A stretch of 64,000 nucleotides of DNA, taken from Mucilaginibacter mali (GTDB lineage Bacteria; Bacteroidota; Bacteroidia; Sphingobacteriales; Sphingobacteriaceae). Numbering within the stretch: the first letter of the stretch is position 1; every line of letters begins with the position of its first letter. The notes beneath the pieces are model-generated. The model ran no database searches and was not told where the DNA came from. It worked only from the letters and a program-made list of their open reading frames with translations. Shown here piece by piece: positions 9,503 through 16,783 of the stretch. A program made the translations under genes and the position numbers. The DNA is taken from the NCBI RefSeq assembly GCF_013283875.1, contig NZ_CP054139.1, forward strand, positions 2,542,001 through 2,606,000. The letters are read 5' to 3'.

Positions 9503-9853
9503 ATACAATATTTTGTTAGGGTGGTAAAATTATAAAATTCTATTTGGTAAACGACATAAATCCATCCGATAAATGATTTTTTGATACAAAACCAACAAAG
9601 CGATAGTTTGCAAAGTTTGCTTTTTGCAGCAAGATATTTTCAATTGGCAGTGTATCACCAATTTATATTGTGTCATTTTAACACTTTACCTAATCGGCCG
9701 TTATTAAAACCTCTCAGGTACAAACTCCGTATAAAGAACCAAACCGTTAAAATGCGGTTATTTATATTGAACATGATGAATAAAATAGTTAGTTCAAATA
9801 AACTATTTGCATAAAAATAAATCTATATATTTGTTTATAAACAAAAAACGACC
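9503..9853. other. divergent intergenic region
   Basis: This 350-base stretch lies between the leftward E1 gene and the rightward DUF1573 gene. A 77-codon frame at 9581-9814 lacks protein-like character. The only signal I can support is the promoter at 9806-9833. Confidence 0.5.
9806..9833 (+). promoter_or_regulatory. promoter of the DUF1573 gene
   Basis: A perfect TATATTTG -7 box (9826-9833) has a TTTG 16 bases upstream (9806-9809). The spacing is slightly short for the Bacteroidota consensus. The start codon is 20 bases downstream. Confidence 0.45.
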
Positions 9854-10258
9854 ATGAAAAAGTTGCTTATACTATGTGCAGTTGTATTAGGTTTTACATT
9901 CGCTGCCTCGGCCCAGGACAACCAAAAGCCGGAATTTAAATTTAACGAAGAGAAACACGATTTCGGTAAAATTGCCCAGGGCAAGCCGGTTACCACCAAC
10001 TTTGAATTTACCAACGTTGGCGAACAACCGTTGATCCTGGCTGCTGTACAGCCAACCTGCGGTTGCACCATTGCCGATTTTACCAAAACCCCGGTTAAAA
10101 AGGGTGATAAAGGTACTATCAAAATTACTTATAACGCTGCGGTGATCGCGCCGTTCAATAAATCAATCACCATTACTTCAAACGCTGCAACCCCTACCAA
10201 GATCATCAGCATTGTTGGTGAAGTAGTGGCAGCGCCGGCGGCAACGTCAAGTAAATAA
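9854..10258 (+). CDS. DUF1573 domain secreted protein
   Basis: This 134-residue protein has a clear signal peptide (to about residue 20, ending ASAQ). One DUF1573 immunoglobulin-like domain follows, with the hallmark EKHDFGKIAQGKPV and the ACGC-like PTCGCT segment. Such ASPM/SPD-2/Hydin-type beta domains are very common exported proteins in Bacteroidota, with no assigned reaction. It stands alone between its own promoter and a strong terminator. Confidence 0.9.
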   Translation: MKKLLILCAVVLGFTFAASAQDNQKPEFKFNEEKHDFGKIAQGKPVTTNFEFTNVGEQPLILAAVQPTCGCTIADFTKTPVKKGDKGTIKITYNAAVIAPFNKSITITSNAATPTKIISIVGEVVAAPAATSSK

Positions 10259-10281
10259 CAAGATTTTTTTAACCCTATTAG

Positions 10282-10315
10282 CAAATAAAGGCCCGGGCAT
10301 CCGGGCCTTTATTTG
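10282..10315 (+). terminator. strong terminator after the DUF1573 gene
   Basis: Arms of 15 bases (10282-10296 and 10301-10315) pair perfectly around GCAT and are followed by TTTTA. Confidence 0.9.
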
Positions 10316-10344
10316 TTTTATATCTATTGGGTTTTAATTTTTTG

Positions 10345-10352
10345 TAGTTTTG
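10345..10352 (+). promoter_or_regulatory. -7 box placed for a very short or absent leader
   Basis: TAGTTTTG matches TAnnTTTG and ends only four bases before the aminotransferase ATG at 10357. If used, transcription would begin at or beside the start codon. The -33 element is not clear. Confidence 0.35.
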
Positions 10353-10356
10353 TGCC

Positions 10357-11583
10357 ATGCCAAAAATATCATCAAAAGGGCAGCATATGCCCGCATCGCC
10401 TATCAGGAAGCTGACCCCATTTGCCGATAAGGCTAAACTGGACGGCAAAAAGGTTTATCACCTTAACATCGGCCAGCCCGATATAGCCACCCCTGAGGGG
10501 ATGCTGAACGCGGTAAAGCACATCGATTTTAATGTTTGGGCTTATACCCCATCCGAAGGAACGCTATCGTACCGTAAAAAATTAGTTAGCTATTATAATA
10601 AGCTGGGCTATAATATCAGTCCCGAAAATATCATTGTAACCGTTGGCGGATCGGAAGCGATAACCATTGCCATGATGGCCTGCCTTGATCCGGGTGATGA
10701 AGTGATCATCCCCGAACCATTTTATGCCAACTACAACGGCTTTGCCTGCGAAAGCGATATCGTGGTGAAACCTATCCTGTCGTATATCGACAATGGTTTT
10801 GCCCTGCCCCCTATCAGCGAGTTCGAGAAGCTGATCACCGATAAAACCAAGGCTATTATCATCTGTAACCCTAATAACCCAACCGGCTATTTATATAGTG
10901 CCGATGAACTGAACGCCCTGAAAGAACTGGCCCTGAAATATGACCTGTACCTGTTTAGCGACGAGGCCTACCGCGAGTTTTGCTATGATGGCCGCGAGTT
11001 TATATCGCCAATGCATTTGGATGGTATTGACGAGCATGTAATTGTGATGGATACCGTAAGCAAGCGTTATAGCGCCTGCGGTGCACGCCTGGGTTGCATG
11101 ATCACCAAAAACAAAGCTGTTATAGCTGCCGGATTAAAGTTTGCGCAAGCCCGTTTAAGCCCTGGCATGGTTGAGCAGATAGCCGGTGAAGCCGCGGTTG
11201 ATACTCCGGACAGCTATTTCGAAGCTGTTAATAAAGAATATACCCATCGCCGCGATATATTGGTGAGCGCGCTTAATAAAATGGATGGCGTGTTTTGCCC
11301 TAACCCGGGCGGCGCCTTCTACGTGGTGGCTAAACTGCCGATAGATAATGCCGATAAATTTTGCCAATGGATGCTGGAAAGCTTTAGCCATAACAACCAA
11401 ACGGTAATGATGGCCCCGGCTACCGGTTTTTACAGCACAGCAGGCGCCGGCGCTAACGAAGTGCGCATGGCCTACGTTTTAAATGCCGCTGACCTGCAAA
11501 ACGCAATGACTTGCCTGGAAGAAGCATTAAAAATATATCCTGGCAGAACGGAAAGTATAACAGCCAACGCTGAAGCCGTTTAA
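10357..11583 (+). CDS. pyridoxal-phosphate aminotransferase, class I/II
   Basis: The 408-residue cytosolic enzyme is a fold-type I aminotransferase of the aspartate/aromatic group. Visible landmarks are HLNIGQPD near the N-terminus, NPNNPTGYLY for substrate and PLP contacts, SDEAYREF with the pyridine-binding Asp, and VSKRYSACGAR with the PLP lysine at K236. The conserved MPxSPIRKL opening supports the start at 10357. It resembles aminotransferases annotated as aspartate aminotransferase, but the amino donor cannot be fixed from sequence. A small OMP gene follows 31 bases later and may be cotranscribed. Confidence 0.93.
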   Translation: MPKISSKGQHMPASPIRKLTPFADKAKLDGKKVYHLNIGQPDIATPEGMLNAVKHIDFNVWAYTPSEGTLSYRKKLVSYYNKLGYNISPENIIVTVGGSEAITIAMMACLDPGDEVIIPEPFYANYNGFACESDIVVKPILSYIDNGFALPPISEFEKLITDKTKAIIICNPNNPTGYLYSADELNALKELALKYDLYLFSDEAYREFCYDGREFISPMHLDGIDEHVIVMDTVSKRYSACGARLGCMITKNKAVIAAGLKFAQARLSPGMVEQIAGEAAVDTPDSYFEAVNKEYTHRRDILVSALNKMDGVFCPNPGGAFYVVAKLPIDNADKFCQWMLESFSHNNQTVMMAPATGFYSTAGAGANEVRMAYVLNAADLQNAMTCLEEALKIYPGRTESITANAEAV

Positions 11584-11614
11584 CAGGATCTAAACAAAAC
11601 CCCTTATCACAATA

Positions 11615-12286
11615 ATGAAAAAAATTTTATTACTATCAGCAGTGATGCTGGTTGCCGGCATTGTATCGGCACAGAAAGTTAATTTTGGCGCAAGGCTGCG
11701 GTATACCGATGCCAAATTAATGATATCGGCATATGGGATGACCAGGCATTACAGGGATCTGGCAAACGTAGATCCGGGTGTTTTTGCTGATATTAATTTT
11801 GGCAAGGTAACTGTAGAGCCTGGTTTGCTTTTTGCATTGAAGGGTGGCGCCTTGGGTGGCCCTATCATAGGCAACTCAACCGACTATAACATATTAAATA
11901 TCGACCTGCAGCTTTACACCCTGGAACTGCCGGTAAATATATTATATAATATCCCTTTAAAGCCGGGGAAGATTTTTATAGGCGGCGGACCGTATGCCGG
12001 TTATGCGGTATCCGGTAAATATAAAGGCTATACTACCCAATACACGTCACCAAATACGGTTACGGAAGTTAGCACCACCAGCACGCCGGTTAGCTTTGGC
12101 AGCTTCCCTACTTATATTAAACGATTTGACTTTGGCCTTAATGGCTTAGCAGGCTTTCGTTTAAACAATGGGTTTGAAATTAATATTGGGATGGGCTTTG
12201 GGTTGGCAAACGTGGTAAACAAAAACAACCCCGCTGTTATGCACAACCGCACAATCAGCGCCGGGATAGGGTATTTTTTTAAGTAA
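11615..12286 (+). CDS. outer-membrane beta-barrel protein
   Basis: The 223-residue protein has a signal peptide (residues 1-19, VSAQ) followed by alternating strands with aromatic girdles and a terminal GYFFK strand, as in small porin-like barrels of Bacteroidota. The segment IFIGGGPYAGYAVSG and the late LNGLAGFRLNNGFEI are typical of the family. It resembles the barrel at 46,574-47,236. The function is unknown. Confidence 0.82.
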   Translation: MKKILLLSAVMLVAGIVSAQKVNFGARLRYTDAKLMISAYGMTRHYRDLANVDPGVFADINFGKVTVEPGLLFALKGGALGGPIIGNSTDYNILNIDLQLYTLELPVNILYNIPLKPGKIFIGGGPYAGYAVSGKYKGYTTQYTSPNTVTEVSTTSTPVSFGSFPTYIKRFDFGLNGLAGFRLNNGFEINIGMGFGLANVVNKNNPAVMHNRTISAGIGYFFK

Positions 12287-12307
12287 AATTTTATTACAGC
12301 TTTATAT

Positions 12308-12325
12308 AAAACCCGGCCGGGTTTT
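12308..12325. terminator. palindromic terminator
   Basis: A perfect 18-base palindrome (AAAACCCGGCCGGGTTTT) sits 21 bases after the barrel gene and ends in a T run. It can act in both directions. Confidence 0.6.
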
Positions 12326-12364
12326 CAATTGGGCGAGAACTAAGCAATTCTACTTACACTATTT

Positions 12365-12400
12365 AACAAAGGTTTATGATATGCGTCATGAACCTTTGTT
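12365..12400 (-). terminator. hairpin overlapping the 3' end of the zinc-ribbon gene
   Basis: Arms of 15 bases (12365-12379 and 12386-12400) pair with one mismatch. The right arm contains the last four codons and the TGA of the leftward zinc-ribbon gene, so the stop codon lies inside the stem. Confidence 0.55.
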
Positions 12401-13306
12401 GTTTTTAGCGGCACCGGCTTCATCATATTTTAAAATCATGCCTTTATAAATTTGCAGCATTTTTTTCATGGCTGCCTGTTGGGTTTGGGTAATGCTTACT
12501 ACATGGTAATATTTATCGCCATCGTATCTTAATTTCACCTTTTTAGCGGTAGCCATTTTAACCAGCATAGCCAGGTCATCTTCTCCCATCCGCGCGTCGC
12601 TCCATTCCCAAATAGAGCCATCGCCGTTATCTCTTTTAAATTCGGGAGACATTGTAAAGTTTTCGCCATCGGCATTAACCGTCATTTCTTTAATAAACAA
12701 CCAGTCATCAGCCAGGTAACGGGTGGCAAATCTAAGTTCAGGCCCGTAGGTATCTTTATTGATGTATAAAAACACACCGGCTACGTTAACATATAACGAT
12801 GAGCTTGGATCGTATATATCAGTCGTTTTCGAAAACTGATCGTATTTTTTACGGGCGTTACGATATACTTTCTTAAATGTTGGCGCATCAACTTTAATGG
12901 CATCCAATTGTCGTAACGCAAAGTTGTTGGAAGTATCAGTTGCTGCCGTCTTCTGTGCTGCCACATACGCGCTGTCTTTTTTTGCAGCAGTATCAATCGC
13001 TACCGAATCGGCATAGGAAGAGTTAATACCTTTATTGCCCCCATTAACCACGGCAAACACCACAATAATAACAACCAGCAATATAAGAAACAGCACCGCC
13101 CAGGCACTTACACCCTGATTGGCCGGCTGATTATAATTGGCAATGGGCCGCTGACGTGGCTGAACGGCCGGGTCTATGATCACTCGTTCAGTTGCCGAAG
13201 GTGCCGGGAACTCGCTTCCGCAGTAATCACATTTAGCATGGCCGCCGTTAGCTATTTCTAATTTAGCGCCGCAGTTGGTGCAATTGGTCAATTGCTCAGT
13301 TCCCAT
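12386..13306 (-). CDS. zinc-ribbon membrane protein of unknown function
   Basis: This 306-residue protein begins with a zinc ribbon (Cys9, Cys12, Cys26, Cys29: CTNCG...CDYCG). A proline-rich linker and one transmembrane helix at about 78-98 (LFLILLVVIIVVFAVV) follow, then a 200-residue outer domain. The cytosolic ribbon plus extracytoplasmic domain is a common layout in Bacteroidota, but I do not recognise the C-terminal domain. The gene is isolated and converges on the barrel gene. Confidence 0.75.
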   Translation of the reverse strand: MGTEQLTNCTNCGAKLEIANGGHAKCDYCGSEFPAPSATERVIIDPAVQPRQRPIANYNQPANQGVSAWAVLFLILLVVIIVVFAVVNGGNKGINSSYADSVAIDTAAKKDSAYVAAQKTAATDTSNNFALRQLDAIKVDAPTFKKVYRNARKKYDQFSKTTDIYDPSSSLYVNVAGVFLYINKDTYGPELRFATRYLADDWLFIKEMTVNADGENFTMSPEFKRDNGDGSIWEWSDARMGEDDLAMLVKMATAKKVKLRYDGDKYYHVVSITQTQQAAMKKMLQIYKGMILKYDEAGAAKNNKGS

Positions 13307-13486
13307 ATTGTTTTTAGCAAATTGTAAATAAGTGGTTGAGGTACAAAATTATAACCTGTGCATAAAAGCCATGGGCATACTTCCGTTCCGCGCTTTTAAA
13401 ATACACCAAGAAACATTAATATCAAACCATATGCGCGGTTTATCTTCTTTATTTTTTGTTTATGGCGATAGTACCCGATACAATTG

Positions 13487-13494
13487 TAGCTTTG
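13487..13494 (+). promoter_or_regulatory. -7 box upstream of the HopJ gene
   Basis: TAGCTTTG matches the TAnnTTTG consensus 17 bases before the ATG at 13512. It supports that start over the longer frame from 13332. No clear -33 element is seen. Confidence 0.4.
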
Positions 13495-13511
13495 CGCCAA
13501 AACTATTCTGC

Positions 13512-13856
13512 ATGAACGAACAGACCGACACCCTTATTAAAAGCCTGCAAAACGGATCAATAGCGTTTAAAGATGTGCTTGAATTTATTGATGCCCGCTA
13601 CCAGCACCAGCCAACCGCCTTTAAAAACGGCGACGCCTATAACGAGGCTACCCAAAACCAGGGCAGCGCAAGGGTATTCAGCTTTGCGCGGATAAACGAA
13701 TTAAGCAAAGAAGATACTTTACAGCTGTTTGCCGAGCATTACCAGGCGGTATTGAATACCCCCGATGGTACCGATCATCAAAACATCAGGCAGTTTATGA
13801 CGCATGGCTGGGATGGGATTGTGTTTGAGGGCGAAGCGTTAACGGAAAAACAATAA
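13512..13856 (+). CDS. HopJ type III effector family protein
   Basis: The 114-residue protein matches the HopJ family nearly end to end, with FKDVLEFIDARYQHQPTAF, NQGSARVFSFA, and the closing DGTDHQNIRQFMTHGWDG. Despite the name, members occur in many non-pathogens without type III secretion and have no proven role. The frame extends 60 codons upstream to 13332, but that part has no family similarity and contains the promoter box, so the ATG at 13512 is chosen. Confidence 0.9.
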   Translation: MNEQTDTLIKSLQNGSIAFKDVLEFIDARYQHQPTAFKNGDAYNEATQNQGSARVFSFARINELSKEDTLQLFAEHYQAVLNTPDGTDHQNIRQFMTHGWDGIVFEGEALTEKQ

Positions 13857-13866
13857 TCAAACCATT

Positions 13867-13944
13867 GCAGAGACACGATACTTCGTGTCTCTGCCTGTTC
13901 CGAATAAGGGGAATATAAAGATAGACACGAAGTATCGTGTCTAT
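13867..13944. repeat. pair of inverted palindromes (REP-like)
   Basis: A 12-base stem with TACT loop (13867-13894) and a 10-base stem with AGTA loop (13921-13944) are exact reverse complements over a shared 20-base core. The unit is therefore a palindrome present twice in inverted orientation. It lies between the convergent HopJ and MBOAT genes and may double as a terminator. Confidence 0.75.
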
Positions 13945-13974
13945 ACTGTTTATGATTTATATTTTGCTACTCCT

Positions 13975-15462
13975 CTAAAACTGGAAATAAATAAAGGATT
14001 TCCCTGTTCCCTGGCTCAATACGATCATAATAAGCAGCAAGGCCCATACCGTGCCGGTAAGCCACCAGGGTAGTTTGGCAACAGTTTTTAGCACAGATGT
14101 ATCACGCATCAGCCAATGGAAGGCCAGCATCAGCGTAATAACAACGGCTACTTTAATAATAGTAACGGTTGATAATAAGGGCGGCCCCGCAGGTGCTATA
14201 CGCCCCGACATAGATGCCAGCATTTGCCATGCATCGGTAAAAGTGGCTGATCGGAAAAACACCCAGGTAACACAAATCAGTAAAAAGGTAAGTAAGGCGG
14301 CTATAAAGCCGGCCGGTTTTTTAGCGGTTAGATCGGGGCCTAACGATGCGGTAGCTATGACCGTAGCGGGCACAGTTTCGTCAGCGATTCCCCCTGATGC
14401 TTTTTTACGACTGTCGCTCAGGGCTTTTTCTACCCATAAATATACGCCGTGTAATCCGCCCCAGGCCACAAAGGTCCAGTTGGCGCCGTGCCACAGGCCG
14501 CCTACCAGCATAGTGATCATCAAATTAATATAAGTTCTGAACTTACCCTCGCGATTGCCGCCCAGCGGGATATAAAGATAATCGCGCAGCCAGGATGATA
14601 GGGTTATATGCCACCTGCGCCAAAAATCCGAAAAACCAATAGCGGCATACGGATATTTAAAATTTTGCGGCAACACAAAGCCAAGACACATCGCCACGCC
14701 AATGGCCGAGGTGGAATATCCCGCGAAATCAAAAAATATCTGACCAGAAAAGGCCAATACCCCTATCCAGGCATCAAGCGGGCCAAGCCCCCGGTGGGCG
14801 CTAAAAACCAGGTCGGACGCGCCGGAGAGCAGTGTATCAGCACATACTACCTTCATAAACAAACCAAGCGACAATAACAGCAAACCATCCAGTAATTGCT
14901 GACGGGTAGCTTTGCGCGGGCTTTCAAATTGCGGCACCAATTGCGGCGGGCGCACGATAGGCCCGGCTACCAGGTGCGGAAAAAAGGTAACAAATAACGA
15001 AAAATCAAGCAGCGACTTTACCGGCTCGCTTTTACGCTGGTACATATCCACCGTATAGCAAAGTGTGGTGAAGGTATAAAAGGAGATGCCCGCCGGCAAA
15101 ATGATATTTGGTTTGGCCGGATGATAATTGACGCCGAAAGCATTGGTGAGCGCCACAAAGTTTTCGAGGATAAAACCGCCATATTTAAAAAAGCAGAGCA
15201 TACCCAGGTTGCCTATCAAACTTATCACCAGCAGCATTCGGCGCTTATGCTTATTTTGTTGAGTATACAATGACCGCCCCACAAAAAAATCGACCACGGT
15301 AGACAGCCATAACAGCAAAATGAACGGCGGGTTCCAGGCGGCGTAAAAAACATAGCTTGCCAGTAACAGGTTTACTTTTTTTGCCTTCCACGCAATGGAC
15401 AGGTTATGCAGTATCAGCATAATAGCAAAAAACACGACAAAGGTATAGGAGTTAAAAACCAT
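13975..15462 (-). CDS. MBOAT family O-acyltransferase
   Basis: This 495-residue polytopic membrane protein belongs to the AlgI/DltB-type MBOAT family, which carries acyl groups across the membrane for O-acylation of an extracytoplasmic polymer. About ten hydrophobic segments are visible. The family block WRRWHITLSSWLRDY and the catalytic histidine region GGLWHGANWTF are intact. It is followed 34 bases upstream on the same strand by an SGNH-like protein, the usual AlgI/AlgJ pairing. No polymer synthesis genes are nearby, so the substrate is unknown. Confidence 0.93.
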   Translation of the reverse strand: MVFNSYTFVVFFAIMLILHNLSIAWKAKKVNLLLASYVFYAAWNPPFILLLWLSTVVDFFVGRSLYTQQNKHKRRMLLVISLIGNLGMLCFFKYGGFILENFVALTNAFGVNYHPAKPNIILPAGISFYTFTTLCYTVDMYQRKSEPVKSLLDFSLFVTFFPHLVAGPIVRPPQLVPQFESPRKATRQQLLDGLLLLSLGLFMKVVCADTLLSGASDLVFSAHRGLGPLDAWIGVLAFSGQIFFDFAGYSTSAIGVAMCLGFVLPQNFKYPYAAIGFSDFWRRWHITLSSWLRDYLYIPLGGNREGKFRTYINLMITMLVGGLWHGANWTFVAWGGLHGVYLWVEKALSDSRKKASGGIADETVPATVIATASLGPDLTAKKPAGFIAALLTFLLICVTWVFFRSATFTDAWQMLASMSGRIAPAGPPLLSTVTIIKVAVVITLMLAFHWLMRDTSVLKTVAKLPWWLTGTVWALLLIMIVLSQGTGKSFIYFQF

Positions 15463-15496
15463 GACGTTTGTGTTTAAGATTTAATTAAGGTTGATA

Positions 15497-16537
15497 TTAA
15501 TAATTGGCCGCCATTTTTAAATTCCAGCCTTCCTGTTGTTTAAGTATGCTTACTAAAGCTTTGGTATAAGTAATGGCGCTCTTCGGGTCAAGATGCGACC
15601 ACTCGGGACAAACCAGGTGCGCTGTGGCCGGATAGTCGGCAAAGTAAATGCCCTTGCAGCCGGTTGTAGCCAGCAGCCTGTCCCAATACAGTTTACGCGG
15701 ATAGCCCATACTTTCGCCAATATACATCGGCGGGTTCGATGGCGTCCGGACGAATATCACACTGCCGCCGCGCGCTTTAATTTTGTCTACATCGCTTTTA
15801 ATGTTTTGCATAAAGGCGTCTAATTCCTTACCGCTCATTGGCGGGGAAGGGTCTTTCCCCAGCATAGCCCATATACCTTTTACCTGGTTTTGCAGGTTGG
15901 TATCGGCCACAAAGCGGTCGGTCATCTTATTTTGCCGGTTAAACATGGTCGGCTCAAAATCTATAGGAAAATCAAGCGTGGGATATACGCCCGGCCTGTC
16001 TTTTACCTGCGCATGATCTAACATGCCATTTATAGAAAGATGCGCCGAATTAAGGAATGCCAGGTTAGCTTCCACAGGCTTATCTAACAAAAAGCTGGCT
16101 TGCTGTGCCGGCGTGCGCTTTTTATAATAACCGATACCCTCGGCCGGCGATATCAAAAAATAAGGCGCCTTATTAAAAAATAAGATCTCGGTTACGTCCA
16201 CTATCAGGCTGCCTTTAAACTTAGGATCATTGGCCAGGTCATCCAACATGGGGACGGGCGTAGACCCGGTCATGGCCAGTTGTATGGCATGCGTACCGGC
16301 CAGGCTTTCCCAGGTAGGGATATCCAGATCGTACTTAATGCGCGATGAGCCGATAAAAACGGTCGCCTTATCGGCCGGTTCGTACACCATGGCGCGCTTA
16401 TCGGCCCATAATTCGGGGCCGTCATCATAATCGGCAATTACACCTTTATGGCGCAGGTATAACTCCCATGAGATAATAAAGGTAATTAACAGCACAACAG
16501 CCAGAATGGCCGACCGGGTGGTGGTATGTGTTTGCAT
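15497..16537 (-). CDS. SGNH/AlgJ-like membrane-anchored protein
   Basis: The 346-residue protein has one N-terminal membrane helix (about 8-26) and a large periplasmic domain. A GSSR motif at 63-66 fits the nucleophilic serine block of SGNH hydrolases, and SH at 314-315 could supply the catalytic His. The usual Asp three residues before that His is Glu here. It directly precedes the MBOAT gene in one operon, so it most likely transfers the acyl group to the polymer, as AlgJ/AlgX-type partners do. Assignment rests on motif and context. Confidence 0.7.
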   Translation of the reverse strand: MQTHTTTRSAILAVVLLITFIISWELYLRHKGVIADYDDGPELWADKRAMVYEPADKATVFIGSSRIKYDLDIPTWESLAGTHAIQLAMTGSTPVPMLDDLANDPKFKGSLIVDVTEILFFNKAPYFLISPAEGIGYYKKRTPAQQASFLLDKPVEANLAFLNSAHLSINGMLDHAQVKDRPGVYPTLDFPIDFEPTMFNRQNKMTDRFVADTNLQNQVKGIWAMLGKDPSPPMSGKELDAFMQNIKSDVDKIKARGGSVIFVRTPSNPPMYIGESMGYPRKLYWDRLLATTGCKGIYFADYPATAHLVCPEWSHLDPKSAITYTKALVSILKQQEGWNLKMAANY

Positions 16538-16783
16538 AGGCCTGAGTATTGAAAAATGAAAGTATCAGCAAAATTTAAGGTTAGCCTAACCTGTCACCCT
16601 CCCCGATACCCTGTGCAGGCGTGCAACCCAAAAACACAAGTATTTTAATTAACTGAAAGATAGATAATTAAAAGTAAATACCAAATACATTGCTATGCAT
16701 TTTTTCCACAACGGTATAATGTGGTACAGATGGCTAAGAAATTGTTATGTTTTTGGGGAAAGATAACAGCGCTATTAATTCTA

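Noticed and set aside
9581..9814. 77-codon frame before the DUF1573 gene
   Set aside because: Composition looks random and it ends at the promoter of the real gene.
13332..13511. 60-codon N-terminal extension of the HopJ protein
   Set aside because: It has no family similarity and contains the likely promoter box.
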